Counted from the first letter of the stretch, positions 45,377-56,720 are shown. The stretch is 64,000 nucleotides of DNA from Thereva unica (GCA_949987705.1 CATLJY010000258.1:62001-126000), one strand, 5' to 3'. Notes: generated by a model not told the origin, from the letters alone. Made by a program: numbers and translations.

Positions 45377-47100
45377 TTAATAATACCGAATGGCTGAGCT
45401 AAAAGCTACATTTAGTTTCCTCAGCGTGTTACAATCTGACGAGCAAAAGATTTCACATCCAAACGATAAAACAGGAATTAGAAGTGTTTTTACTACAGCA
45501 ACGCGAGTTGAGGCAGGAGCATAGGATGCGGATATAGATAATTTTCTAAGTATCGCGTATATCTTGTAGATAATACTTTCAATATTATTACTCAAAGTAA
45601 AAGTATGATTGAAAATAAAACTAAGGTTTTTAACATATTTATTAAAAGGAATAGCAACGTTGTTCATATACATATGTACTTTAGGGAAAGCAGAGAACTC
45701 AAGCGGGTTTTATGAAAAACTATTCCATTTAACTTATACATTTTCTCACCCGAGCACACTCGTTGTTATCTGCCTGTTTGATAAGATTTGATAAGTCAAC
45801 AAGCGTGATAGAAAAGTTAAAAATAAACTGCAATTTATTCACTAGCATAGTATGATTGACTCTGTCAAACCCTTTGGAGAAATCCAGCAATACCAGCAGA
45901 GTTAGTTCATCATCTACCATTGCCTGCCGAATATCCTTAGTGATTTTAAGAAGCACAGAGCTGCATCTATGTTTATGTCTAAATTCAGGTTGATAGGATG
46001 ACAGAAGATTGTTTCGTTCAATAAATTCTGATATTTGTTCATGGGCATTATTTTAGCCAGCTTCCACTTAGTAGGAAAATTCGAAGATCATATTATTAAA
46101 TATATGAGTTACGTAGAGCAGTTTCAACGGTAGAATCCTCTTTATAAACTTGATTGGATTGATGTCGTCAAGTCCCACGGAGTGGGATTCAACTCTTAAC
46201 ACTGCCGCATATACTTCTTGCTGGGAAACAATAGCTGCGTTCCTTTTCTGCTAATTTTTACTATTTTTTACACTTGCGTACTAGCAACTACACTTGCTCT
46301 TATAACCGAGTAGAAAGCTCTTGCAATTACGCAATTGAAATCCGCTAGGGGGAAAGCGGCCATTTCGAGTCTATTGTGAATTATTTTCCCTTACGCCATT
46401 ACCCGCTAGATGGCTTTTATTTGTGTCGAGCTGATTTGCTCATATAAAAACGTCCATAAATAAAACTTCAGTCGTATAATTATCAAAAATTATTATCTTT
46501 CGTTTTACTTTAGAAATTGTCGCATTAATTTCCCCATTGTGTCACAAATTCTTCTTTTAAGAATTTTTTATTTGTAAAGTTTAAAGTAACGTCAAAAATT
46601 TCAAGTGAGCTTTTACTCAAATCAGAAAATTTTGCGTTCCTTTTCTGCTCTGCTCACAAGTACTAAATAGTAGAAAAGGAACGCAGCTAATGATAAATGT
46701 GAACTCTTGAGAAGGATCTCTATCAATGATTTTCCTAGTCCTAGCTATTCCAAAGATTTTTAGTTGATAATTTCATTTCAAATTTAATTTGATGGTACTG
46801 AGTTTTGGAATAACGAATATCGTAATTAACACGATTTCGCAGAATACGATAAAGACTCCAGCAATCAGAGGTTCGAAAGCGTCTCCATCGTTTATACCCT
46901 AAATTGCGTTGCAAAATTAGGTTTTCTATACGACGTGTAAACCAAAGGCAGCTAGGGTTAATTATGCGTCTGGTCTTCAAGGGTACAAATTTATCAAACG
47001 GGTACTTCACCAAATATTCCAAGAAACCAACTTTATCGTTTATAGATATAATTGAATAAATGAGATCGCAATTTAATTCAACAGCTTCAGCGTACATACA
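45377..47100 (-). pseudogene. Jockey-clade LINE relic (RT pieces) with MITE insertion
   Basis: Minus-strand order: pre-RT linker (47097-46741) with FVPLKTRRIINPSCLWFT and SLYRILRNRVNYDIR; then, past a MITE, a decayed RT with LVLLDFSKGFDRVNH (45880); then the C-terminal region VKNLSFIFNHTFTLSNNIES and LLIPVLSFGCEIF (45673-45377). Much of the RT core is missing or unreadable. Dead copy. Confidence 0.78.
46234..46687. mobile_element. 454-bp MITE with TA duplication
   Basis: Ends GCTGCGTTCCTTTTCTGCT and, inverted, GCTGCGTTCCTTTTCTACT; TA on both sides (46232-46233, 46688-46689). A third copy of GCGTTCCTTTTCTGCT near 46633 makes the right end a terminal hairpin. It splits the 45.4-47.1-kb LINE. 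Confidence 0.87.
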
Positions 47101-47109
47101 ACCGTGATT

Positions 47110-47765
47110 AACATGATAAAAGTCACAATAAAAAAGATTCTTGGTGTACTTTACACATTAACAAGATTATTATTATTATTATTAAAAGGCTCTAACACCG
47201 GGATCCGCATCCGGTTCTGGCTTCACGCAACAAATGTCGTTCACTGAAAAAACGATGCAAGACCGCACGTAAAAACACTAGAGGTTAACCCGCTTTGGAG
47301 TCAAAGCTCTTTTTTAAAGGAAACCCCCCTGTCACGGCGCTTACAAATTATATCTGACATGGTAAAAACATTTTTTCAATGACATGTTTATTTTTATGCA
47401 TAAAAGACATCTTAAACTTCAGTTGTTTTCTTTTTGAACAAGGTGTTCTGAAATGCCAGATTGATCTTGATGCATTGATGCTGCTCATTCAAAATTCAGT
47501 CTGACAAATTTATAACATAAGGTCAGACAGATAAATTTTTTCAAAAATGGTTCATTAAATTTAATTAAATTTCAGACAGGTGTTTTGGAAAATAAAATCA
47601 TTGTTTTTAAAAAAAAAATAGCAATTAACAAATTTTTACTAGTCTGGCAGGCTTTACCTGTTTTTTACATGTTTTTCAGCCAATCTCACTTTTTTTTTTG
47701 AGGTGTTCGATGGGGCACCTTTTTTGTCATAAGAGCTTAGACTAAAAGGATTGCAGGAAGTATTT
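47110..47765. other. No recognised feature
   Basis: Contains an (ATT)n tract near 47166 and AT-rich DNA. Nothing else was identified. Confidence 0.4.
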
Positions 47766-48176
47766 AAATTGACTAGTAGTTGAATCTATTCGTACCAGGC
47801 TGGTTAAAACTCTCGTGTTGCCTCATTTTCTATATGGTGCCCTCGTTTACATATCTTTTGATTCGTCCTGCCGCCAACGTCTTAAAGGTAGCATTTGATG
47901 TTTGTCTGCGGTATATTTTTCAATTGAGAGGTTTGGATCATGTGACTGATGTACAAAAATGTTTATTTGGTCATGGAATTCTTCGTCTTTTTGACATCAT
48001 GGCACTGGTTCTCTTATATGTATAAAGTATTTTATGCTAAAAGTCCTGTCTACCTCTCTGACTAGCTCCTTTACAGTCCCTGAGATCAATTAAATTCCTT
48101 ATTCCTACTCATTTGTCTCTAATTGTTAGTCGCTCCTTCTTTGTGTATACAATTAGACGTTGGAATAGCCCTACTA

Positions 48177-50307
48177 CCCGCATAACTCATTAGAACTGTA
48201 TAGGAATTCGTTCAGCAGTCATTTCCTCTCCCAGTACTGAAACGTGCAGAACTCAAGCGAAACATTTTGAGTACTAAATTAAGAAAGATATGTGGTACCT
48301 TCTTAGTACTATATATCGACTTCATTTCAGTATCGTTGAATATGGTTTCTTACAATAGTGGAATATAATATTTGGTAGGTACTGAACGGGGGCATTGGCT
48401 CAGTTCTGAATGGGGACATTTGCTCAGTACTAAACAGTTTGTTTCAAAGAAGTATCGTTCAGTATGATTTGTTACAATAGTAGAATATAATACTGGCTAA
48501 GTACTGGACGGGGGTATTTTTTCAATACTAAAAGGAGTAAATTGTTATGTTCCCTTCAGTTATATATAATTCACATATGATTCGAAAAAAAAATTTCGAA
48601 TTTTTTTTTAGAATTTTTTCTTTTTATTATTTTATTATAGTATTTGAGCCATCTCACAGGCTTTTGAAAGAAAGAAAGATAATTAACTAAGTTTCGTTTG
48701 AAATCACAATATAGTATTTAATATGTCTATTTTGAATTTATCCAATTCCTCTCTCATCACATTTGTTATAGTATCAGTCATAGTATCTGGAGAAGGTATT
48801 GATACAACATTTTGCTCTGATAAATTTGAATTAAAATCCGAATTGCAATAATCAGTATAATTTTGGCTTTGAACTAAGTAAACATCTGATGCTTCATTTT
48901 GTTCATGTTCGATTTCTGCAAGTTCTATTTCATTTTGCGCTTGAAGAAATTCGGTAGCTATATTTTCTTCTATTAATTCTTCATCTTGACATTTATCTCC
49001 ATAACTTGCTACTACTGATAACAATTTTTTTGTTATAATCATTTTTTTAATATCAGTTAAACTTACCAGTGCAGGTCGAAAAATTAGAGACAGATTTGAA
49101 TAAATCATCAGCGTTGTGACATGATTTCATTCTTTTCACAGGGACAAATGGTAACTCATCACTGTCGTTTTCATCACTAACCTGCGGTGATATGGGAGGA
49201 TGTGAAGGTACATTATTACGTGTTTTCACTATCTTACGGGCACCGGTTGTGCATTCCATGTAGTCTGAGCAATCAATCTACGTTTTTTCACTTAATATTT
49301 TTTCTGCTTGAAGGGCAGCTGCATATGTATCTATAAAAAGACATTATTGAAATAACATTCTTATACAAATTCTATTTGTATATACAACTTCTACAATTAA
49401 AAAATTACTTACTATAAATTTTATCAGCAATTTTTTTAATTTGATATATTAGCCAGTTTGTTTCCGGATCTCTATTTCTTTTTATATAGTTTCGTGCACA
49501 AGCTGCAAATGGAGCCTACACAGAAAAAAATCATATTTCTAATTTATAAAAAGCCAAAATATTGTAAAACCTAACCATATTGTTTTTAATCCATGATATG
49601 GGTAAAGCCATAATAGACCTGTCTTCTTGGAATTCGTACACCGCAAATACCATAATTATAATAATACTATTTCCTTGTGTTGTTGTTGTTTTTAAATTAT
49701 ACTAGCTAAAGAGCTAGTGAATCCTATAAAGGTTTCTTACAAGTCGTCTGATTTTTCAACTGCTATAAATTAACTGAGTTGAGACTACGATTAAGCAACT
49801 TAGTTTTGGCCTTGCAAATTAGTCAAACACATTGAAGGAATTAATACACTTTTTAACATTTATAAACTAAGATAGAAAACTAAAAACGAAAACCGAACTG
49901 TATTGTATTGTATTGTGTGTAACCACGGACAAAGAATAATTATAATGAAGTCACAACTAACAGCAATGCGTAAGACGAGTCCTGAATAAGTGCTGAATTT
50001 CGGAATTTTTCATTTTACGCTGAAATACAGTACTAGAGCGATAACGAAACTGGAGTACTATACATAGAATACTGATCGAGTATTGGAATTTGATGCAGTA
50101 TACAAAGAAGGAAAATAAATATGTAGAACGAAACTCAATACTGATTGAGTTTTCAAATAGTGTCGATAGTAAAGTACTCCCCACCATTAACCGCAGATAC
50201 AATTTTCGGAACTCATTCTGAACCCTTCCTGAATTCAAACTAACAGAATTCCTATAGAGTTAAGAAATTCGAGTTCTGAAAAACAGTACTTAAAATTTTT
50301 ATGCGGG
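48177..50307. mobile_element. 2131-bp TA-flanked DNA element carrying a split gene
   Basis: Starts CCCGCATAA and ends TTATGCGGG; TA outside each end (48175-48176, 50308-50309). A second matched inverted block, AACTGTATAGGAATTCG / AACTCTATAGGAATTCT, lies ~20 and ~65 bp in. Removing it leaves the host LINE frame open across the junction. Left-end direct repeats (around 48330-48400 and 48451-48520; TACTGRACGGGGGYATT) resemble transposase-binding repeats. The cargo is a four-exon minus-strand gene. Confidence 0.72.
48704..49653 (-). pseudogene. Four-exon gene of unknown function, one in-frame TAG
   Basis: Exons on the minus strand: 49653-49576, 49515-49413, 49330-49067 and 49014-48704, with GT..AG introns of 60, 82 and 52 bp; every phase fits. 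It begins MVFAVYEFQEDRSIMALPIS with W-I, then APFAACARNYIKRNRDPETN, WLIYQIKKIADKIY, a Lys/Ser/Pro linker with SDENDSDELPFVPVKRMKS, and an acidic tail ending REELDKFKIDILNTIL. The start resembles a lineage-expanded insect protein family (MV.AVV.F......VVP..WI) often ending in DUF4806, but no such C-terminal domain is present. A TAG at 49280-49278 interrupts exon 3. I cannot assign a function; it may be the element's accessory protein. Confidence 0.6.
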
Positions 50308-50565
50308 TAACGCAATACCCTATCTATTGTATTTCTCTATCCCCTATAATTTTCTTTTCTCTTAATTTTTCACAAGTTTTTGTATTAAGGCTAGTTTAAG
50401 TTATTTATTGAGAGTTCAATTTTTGCCTTCTTTTCTCCTTTTGTTCTGTACTTTAAAAGTTGTAGTTCTTGTGTCTCCGCCTTCGTCTGGTCCCAAGTCC
50501 AGGGTGTGAAAGGAGGAGGGTTGTCGACCTGCCGAGTTGACCGTAAAAACTAGGCAAGAAACCGC

Positions 50566-53500
50566 ATGGATACACGAACTTACCATTCACGAAATAATGC
50601 TACTGCATCCGGGGCAGCCGATGCGCCAGCGCTGGGGACCAGGGATGCTGGTGAGAAGTGGGTTACTGGCCAAAATAATGCTACTGCATCCGGGGCAGCC
50701 GATGCGCCAGCACTGGGGACCAGGGATGCTGGTGAGAAGTGGGTTACTGGCCGAACACCCAAATTAGTCACACCGAAAAGGGAATTAAAATTCGCTGCGT
50801 GGAATGTACGAACAGGACATCACGTTGGTCAAAAGGAAATCATAGCAATGGAATTGTTGAAATGCAAAATATCAATTGCTGCGCTATCGGAACTACGGCT
50901 TACCGGATCCGGGATATTGACAATCGTCCCGCCAACAATCGACGAAACGATGATGCTTTACTATTCCGGTGGTGAGAAAAGAGAGGCCGGCGTCGGCTTT
51001 ATGGTCGACCGACGGGCTGCCAGCAGCGTTATCGCATTCCAACCGATATCCGAGCGTTTGGCGGTTATAACCATCAGTGGAACGATCAAGACCCATATCA
51101 TATCCGTTTATGCGCCAACCGAGACCAGCACGGACACGAACAAGGAGGAATTTTACGATCAGCTTCAACAGACGCTGGATATGATACCTCAAACCGAATT
51201 AATAATTCTCGCGGGGGATTTCAATGCACATTCAGGAGTAGATCGAACCGGCTGGGAAGAAACCATGGGCAAATTCGGACACGGAGTAATTAATGACAAC
51301 GGCTTACGCCTGCTTTCGTTCGCATCGTCAAACAACTTGATCGTTGGCAACAGCATTTTCCGCCATCCACCCAAACACCAACTCACCTGGCGAAATCCAT
51401 CCGGCAAAGACTCGGCGATGTTAGACTACGTTTTGATCAACACAAGATTCCGATCGACGCTTAAAGACGTACGTGCAATGCGTGGACCCGATTGCGGATC
51501 GGACCATTATCTTGTTCGAGCGAAATTGCAGATGCGATTGCAAAGAGCGAAGAAAATGGAGCCACCACCAGCCAAGAAAAATTGGGCGTGCCTACGGGAC
51601 CCGGCCATCGGGCGAGAGTTTCAAATGGCATTATCCAACAAATTCGCGGCGCTCGCAATACCGGACGATATCGATGTAGAAGAAAGGCAATTGTCGGAGT
51701 CTATTGTGGAGTGTGCAATGGAGTTGTGTCCAACTATCCGTAAACGGACGCAGCCATGGATCTCGGACAGCTGTCTGGACCTCGTCGATCAGCGGAAGCG
51801 CATGAAACACGTCGACTTTGAGGAATACCGAAGATTGAACAAAGAAGTTCGGCAGAAAATGAAATTGGAACGAGAAGCGTACTGGAATAACGTTGCGGCC
51901 GACATGGAAAAAGCGGCGTCGAGGCACGAGTACCGGACGCTGTACCAGACAATCCGCCGGTTAGGCGGCAAAACAACATCAACAAACGACAACATCAAAA
52001 AATCGGATGGAACTTTTGTGACTTCTGCCCATGAACGCCTGGAGCGGTGGAGAGCATTCTTCCACCAGCTGTATAACCACGATCCGCCGCAAGGTCCAGC
52101 ACCCGAACCACCGATTATCGAACAGCCGATGAATCAGTTTCTCGATACCGAACCAACAATTATCGAGGTGAAGACAGCAATAAAATCGCTGAAAAATGGA
52201 AAAGCGCCGGGAATAGACCAAGTAACCGCCGAGATGATCAAAGCTGGAGGTGATGTCTTATCACAACGACTTCATGTCCTCATAACACACATATGGCATT
52301 CGGATCGTGTCCCTTCGGTATGGAAGAAAGCGATCGTTGTCCCAATTTTGAAGAAAGGCGACAGTCGGGAATGCAAGAATTATCGCGGTATTAGCCTTCT
52401 TTCGATCGTCGGTAAAGTATTTACGAAAATAATACAATCGAGGCTACAGAAACATCGAGAGCAAACAAGCCGGGAGGAACAAGCGGGGTTTAGACCACAT
52501 CGAGGATGCATTGATCAAATATTCGCCCTCCGTCAGTTAATGGAAGAAAGAATTCGTTGCGGCAAACGAATTGTCGTCGTTTTCATCGATTTCAAATCCG
52601 CTTTCGATTGCATCGATTGGAACAGCTTGTGGAGAGTCTTGGTAACCGAACACGTGCCATTGGGAATCATCCAACTTCTCCAAGCGTCGTACGATGGCTC
52701 AACCAGCAGCGTTCGTATTCGAAACGACTTATCCGAGGAGCTCCCGATTCAGACGGGTGTCCGACAGGGGGACGTCGCTTCGCCACTTCTCTTCAACGTT
52801 GTGATCGACGCGATTATGCGTGAAGCATTCGATGGACGACTCGGAGTTCAATACGACGACAACAACTTCGTAACAGACTTAATGTTCGCCGACGATAGCG
52901 CTGTTTTCGCCGACACGGATGCCGAAGCAACGGACATCTTATACGATATTTCCCGCATCGCCCAATCATACGGGTTAAAAATCAATGCGGAAAAGACCAA
53001 AGTGCTCACAACGGATGGATCAAGAGCCAGTGTTCACCTCGATGGAACCCAAATCGAACAGGTTCCAAGGTTCAAATATTTGGGATCATTGGTTGAGGAA
53101 ACGAAAGTAGCATCGACGGCCGACGTTCACAGCCGTATCGGCCAGGCAACAGCAACATTCGCCTCGCTCAAGTGGTGCATATGGAAACGAGCAAATATCT
53201 CCATCAAAACAAAACTACGTCTTTACCGAACGTTGATTCTTCCGATTCTTCTTTATGGATCTGAAACGTGGACACTGCTCAAACCGGACGTTAAGAAGCT
53301 CGAGGTCTTCCAAATGCGATGTTTGAGGCAGATCCTCCGTGTCTCACTCCGTGATCGCCTTCGAAACGAGGTTGTCAGACAAAGATGCGATCGGCAAACA
53401 CTGATCGAGGAAGAAATGCAAAAACGTCGACTACGGTGGTTTGGACATGTTTGCCGAATGGATGATAACCGCTTGCCACGTAAACTTCTCTGGCGAGACC

Positions 53501-53718
53501 GTCCTGCAGACTGGAGAATACAGCGATCGGCACCGAAGAAAACCTGGTTGAAGAATATCGAGGGTGACTTAAAGAATCAACGATTATCAGTTACCGAGGC
53601 TCGAGACACCGCCAAAAACCGAGAAGAATGGAAGCGAACCGTGAAGAGAGTTCGGGACCCAGCGGCACCGACAGCAGCGTATCCGTTGCGGGGACGTCCC
53701 GCTCGGACCGCCAGCTAA
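50566..53718 (+). CDS. RTE endonuclease-reverse transcriptase polyprotein, 1050 aa, intact
   Basis: Nicks target DNA and primes reverse transcription of its own RNA. N-terminus: two 27-residue tandem repeats (residues 10-36 and 37-63). APE-type endonuclease from about residue 75: FAAWNVRTGHH, ALSELRLTG, ISVYAPTETS, ILAGDFNAHSG, AMLDYVLINTRF, GPDCGSDHYLVR. RT: SLKNGKAPGIDQVTAEMIKA, RVPSVWKKAIVVPILKKGDS, YRGISLLSIVGKVFTKII, EQAGFRPHRGCIDQIFALRQ, VFIDFKSAFDCIDW, GVRQGDVASPLLFN and catalytic FADD at residues 774-777. C-terminus: LLYGSETWTL, QMRCLRQILRVSLRDRLR and RRLRWFGHVCRMDD. Length is normal for a complete RTE. The start at 50566 is the first ATG of the open frame. Confidence 0.95.
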   Translation: MDTRTYHSRNNATASGAADAPALGTRDAGEKWVTGQNNATASGAADAPALGTRDAGEKWVTGRTPKLVTPKRELKFAAWNVRTGHHVGQKEIIAMELLKCKISIAALSELRLTGSGILTIVPPTIDETMMLYYSGGEKREAGVGFMVDRRAASSVIAFQPISERLAVITISGTIKTHIISVYAPTETSTDTNKEEFYDQLQQTLDMIPQTELIILAGDFNAHSGVDRTGWEETMGKFGHGVINDNGLRLLSFASSNNLIVGNSIFRHPPKHQLTWRNPSGKDSAMLDYVLINTRFRSTLKDVRAMRGPDCGSDHYLVRAKLQMRLQRAKKMEPPPAKKNWACLRDPAIGREFQMALSNKFAALAIPDDIDVEERQLSESIVECAMELCPTIRKRTQPWISDSCLDLVDQRKRMKHVDFEEYRRLNKEVRQKMKLEREAYWNNVAADMEKAASRHEYRTLYQTIRRLGGKTTSTNDNIKKSDGTFVTSAHERLERWRAFFHQLYNHDPPQGPAPEPPIIEQPMNQFLDTEPTIIEVKTAIKSLKNGKAPGIDQVTAEMIKAGGDVLSQRLHVLITHIWHSDRVPSVWKKAIVVPILKKGDSRECKNYRGISLLSIVGKVFTKIIQSRLQKHREQTSREEQAGFRPHRGCIDQIFALRQLMEERIRCGKRIVVVFIDFKSAFDCIDWNSLWRVLVTEHVPLGIIQLLQASYDGSTSSVRIRNDLSEELPIQTGVRQGDVASPLLFNVVIDAIMREAFDGRLGVQYDDNNFVTDLMFADDSAVFADTDAEATDILYDISRIAQSYGLKINAEKTKVLTTDGSRASVHLDGTQIEQVPRFKYLGSLVEETKVASTADVHSRIGQATATFASLKWCIWKRANISIKTKLRLYRTLILPILLYGSETWTLLKPDVKKLEVFQMRCLRQILRVSLRDRLRNEVVRQRCDRQTLIEEEMQKRRLRWFGHVCRMDDNRLPRKLLWRDRPADWRIQRSAPKKTWLKNIEGDLKNQRLSVTEARDTAKNREEWKRTVKRVRDPAAPTAAYPLRGRPARTAS
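50593..50754 (+). repeat. 81-bp in-frame tandem duplication in the RTE ORF
   Basis: Two copies of AATAATGCTACTGCATCCGG through GTGGGTTACTGGCC, differing at only a few positions (for example CAGCGCTGG versus CAGCACTGG). They double a 27-residue Ala/Gly-rich segment in front of the endonuclease. Confidence 0.95.
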
Positions 53719-53789
53719 CGGATCAAAGAAGAAGAAGAAGTTCTTGTGTACTCCGCAATAATTGGATAATAAATAATAATAACTAGAAA

Positions 53790-56400
53790 TGTATTTCCTT
53801 CGACGCTAATATGTATCATAGTATTGTATGGCTTAGCTTTTTCCCCTTGGGCATTCATTAGCCTTTTGCAAATTTCCAAGAAATCGGGTGTATATACAGT
53901 ATTGTTATCTACCAGGCAATTTTGCAGAAAGTAAAGTGAATTACGGTCATAGCTCTGGGCACTAGTTGCTTTCGCCTTTTACCAACATACATATTGAACT
54001 AAAGTATTGAAATGCTTTGTTGCTTTGAACTTCCGACGTAATCATGGAATCCAAGCCCCAATATTTCTTTAACTAGGTATATGTAAATAATACTTAGTCA
54101 TCGAATTCGAATATTGATTTATGCTACATAGAGACAAAACCACTGCCGCATTGTTTTTGTCTTAAAAATTAACTTAAAAACTTTATTTGAATTTACGACT
54201 GATTCCGAAGGAGTCTGAAGTCACCCAAGCAAGAAAATCTGACGGACAGACATCGATATTAGAGTAATCCTTGAGTTCTGAAGCATTACAGAACAAAAAA
54301 ACATACAGCTACAAAATTGGAAAATAAATTCTCTTCTCCAAGAATCGGATCCCTTTTTTTCCTTTCAGAACTGTAGAGTCTTACAGAGAAGATTTTCCCC
54401 CACTGGACAAGGAAAATACCAATCGACTGGAAAATCCATCTACTTTTAGATTCGAAATATATTTATATAAACAAACCTGCAGGACTTATTTTAATAAGCT
54501 ATATTTTTTATCATTTTATAAATAGCACATTAATATTGCATTAAAATGGAAAAAATTTAATGTTAAAATTTACATGTGGACTGAATAAAAATGTGTTTTG
54601 GAGCATAACGTTCACTGAAGGGGGTACGCGAAATATGAATAATTTTAACTGGAAATTAATGTTCTCTATATGCAACCACATTACTTAATGATGCTTAAAA
54701 ATCTGAATCAATAATTTTTTTTTATTGAATTTTGATAAATTAATGGGAGCAGTTCCGGGATATGAAAATAATTCTATTTATATTTATTTAATACATCGAT
54801 GCAATTATTCATATTAAAAATTATAGTAATATAATTTGATGGCCTTATTAAAATTGCTATGTGCATTTTGATGGAAATTATATGATGATATTAAAGACTT
54901 TAAAATTCATCACTAAGGCTGCAAGGTTTTTTAATAAAACGCAATTTTTAGATTGATAGGAGGATTTATATATATTATTTATATATTGGTGGCACTTTAC
55001 TTTTCGAATGCAGTTTCTTGGTGGGATTTGAGACTCTTACTGCTATGGAAAAGCGATTTTGAGATTCCCAATTGTTTTGGCGCACGCCATACTATTTGCT
55101 TATAGGTGCAGGGAGGCGCACTCACGCACGCACAACTCGATTCCCATGAAAACTCGATATATGTCTGCTGCAGGCCAGGGCTCAAAGCTCATGGAAGGGA
55201 GAAAATGCTGGATCAACTTCCCCGCAATACTATAGAAGACCAAAGAATTAACTATCCCTGTGTAGTGAGGCTATTTAGAAGCCGCCTTCTTTAGGCCGCC
55301 GCCTTTTTTCTGCTGAAAACCCTGCAACGATTAATCGAACTAGAGTTAAGGAAAACCTTCGAGCAAGCGCCATTATGCAAAGCCTAACATGCCTACTGCA
55401 AGGACAAGTCCACTGCGCTCAGGAAAGTTGTCCGAGCTGTTTAACTTTCTATATCGATTGTGAAGAATGGAAACCTTCTATGTCAAAAAACTTGTTTTCA
55501 GGAAACAAAAGAAAAATTGATATTTATTTAATAAATACTGGTGCTATATTATCGATTTTGGTATATTAGAGCATATCTCTAGTGAGCTAAACAACTAATA
55601 ATGCATTATGGATACATATATGTATTTCAGGTTTTACTTAAAAAAATTACATTTAAGTTTTCCATCGAGCTGCTAAGTTAAGAAATATTGACATAGAAGG
55701 TTTCCATTTTTCACCATCGATTGTTATGGGGCGCCTTGGTGGGCACTGCGACCTATTTACTATTTATTAGCGCAGTGCCGGCGGATCGTGGTAGGCCCGG
55801 GTGGGTAGCTACACAAGTCTCCCGCCAAACTGTTTTGGTATTTTATATAAAAAGGAAAAAGGTAGGGCACTTCATTGTGATTCGGGTCGACGGTGTACAG
55901 GACAACAAGAGGTGTTCCGCAAAGATCTTGCGGATTCCAATGTATAACGCTGTGTTGAGGCTACGTCTCCCGAAGGGGGCGCACAGAGGTACCTATACTT
56001 TTGCGACTCACTGTATGTGGTGTAAAATGAGATAAAATGGGATATTTTGGTATAATTGAGGTATTGACATTATTTTATATTTATCTTTTGGTCTTCGCAT
56101 GAATGAAAAAAGACCAAATCGATTTATCTGCAAAGAATTTTAATTTTTGAGATAATTTGAGGATTGCAGAGCTTCTAGCGCATGATTCCATTAAGTTCGA
56201 ATTGAGCGAATTAAAAATTTCTTTTTTCTTAGCATTGGAATTAAAATTAGTTTATAATCAACATAAACAGTAATTGATGAGCTTTTAGTGCGTTTTTAAC
56301 TCAAAATACATTCTGAATTGAATTGAGAGTTTATATATTAATTTGGTGTTCTGAAGATACGACAGAACTTTTTTTAAGATGACTCTCTTGAACCGGCTCA
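53790..56400. other. No recognised feature
   Basis: AT-rich DNA. Small dyads are present (for example GGCACTGCG / CGCAGTGCC near 55738-55778), but no supportable gene or TIR pair. Confidence 0.45.
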
Positions 56401-56462
56401 CAGTGGGGCAAAAGGCCGTAAGGCTGGCCAAAAGTCTTTAACATGAACCAATTAATTTGAAA

Positions 56463-56720
56463 TTTGATATACGGGGGTTTTTGGTGTCGGTGATCACGAA
56501 TTTAGTGTCCACTTTTTCCATAAACAAGATGGCGGCTTCAAAATGGCGGCTAAAAGTAGTAAAATATCCTTCAATTGCTACAAAACTTGGTATGCGGGGG
56601 TTTTCGGGGTCCCTGGTTACGAATTTAGTGTCTATTTTTTCATAAACAAGATGGTGGCTTCAAAATGGCGACTAAAAGTAGATACAAAAGTTGGTATACG
56701 GGGTTTTTCGTGTCGCTGAA
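56463..56720. repeat. ~120-bp tandem repeats with AAGATGGCGGCTTC
   Basis: Two full units and one partial unit start at about 56463, 56588 and 56694: TATACGGGGGTTTTTGGTGT, ACGAATTTAGTGTCYAYTTT, AACAAGATGGYGGCTTCAAA and TGGCGRCTAAAAGTAG. They lie in the left part of the 56.4-60.2-kb element. Confidence 0.85.

Larger units (their letters stand above)
50475..53738 (+). mobile_element. Full-length RTE retrotransposon with target duplication
   Basis: Flanked by AGTTCTTGTGT at 50464-50474 and 53739-53749. The similarity extends to CTCCGC with a one-base gap, so the duplication may be 17-18 bp. The 3' end is a short (GAA)n tract after the stop. One intact ORF fills the element. It is markedly more GC-rich than the flanks and shows no decay, which argues for a recent insertion. 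Confidence 0.9.
47770..53785 (+). mobile_element. Jockey-like LINE 3' end, split by two later insertions
   Basis: Part 1 (47770-48176) encodes the RT C-terminus: RTRLVKTLVLPHFLYGALVY, LKVAFDVCLRYIFQLRGLDH, FGHGILRLFDI, then IPTHLSLIVSRSFFVYTIRR and WNSPT. Part 2 (50308-50474) continues it, open for about 30 more codons and then 3' UTR. Part 3 (53739-53785) is the remaining UTR, ending in a (TAA)n-like tail. The breaks are a 2131-bp DNA element (48177-50307) and an RTE (50475-53738). The 5' part of the LINE is absent (truncated). Confidence 0.78.

Noticed and set aside
48704..49108. 134-codon ORF taken as a single-exon gene from its own ATG
   Set aside because: Its first 30 codons are intron and exon 3 in another frame; phase-consistent splicing shows coding starts at 49014 within a four-exon model.
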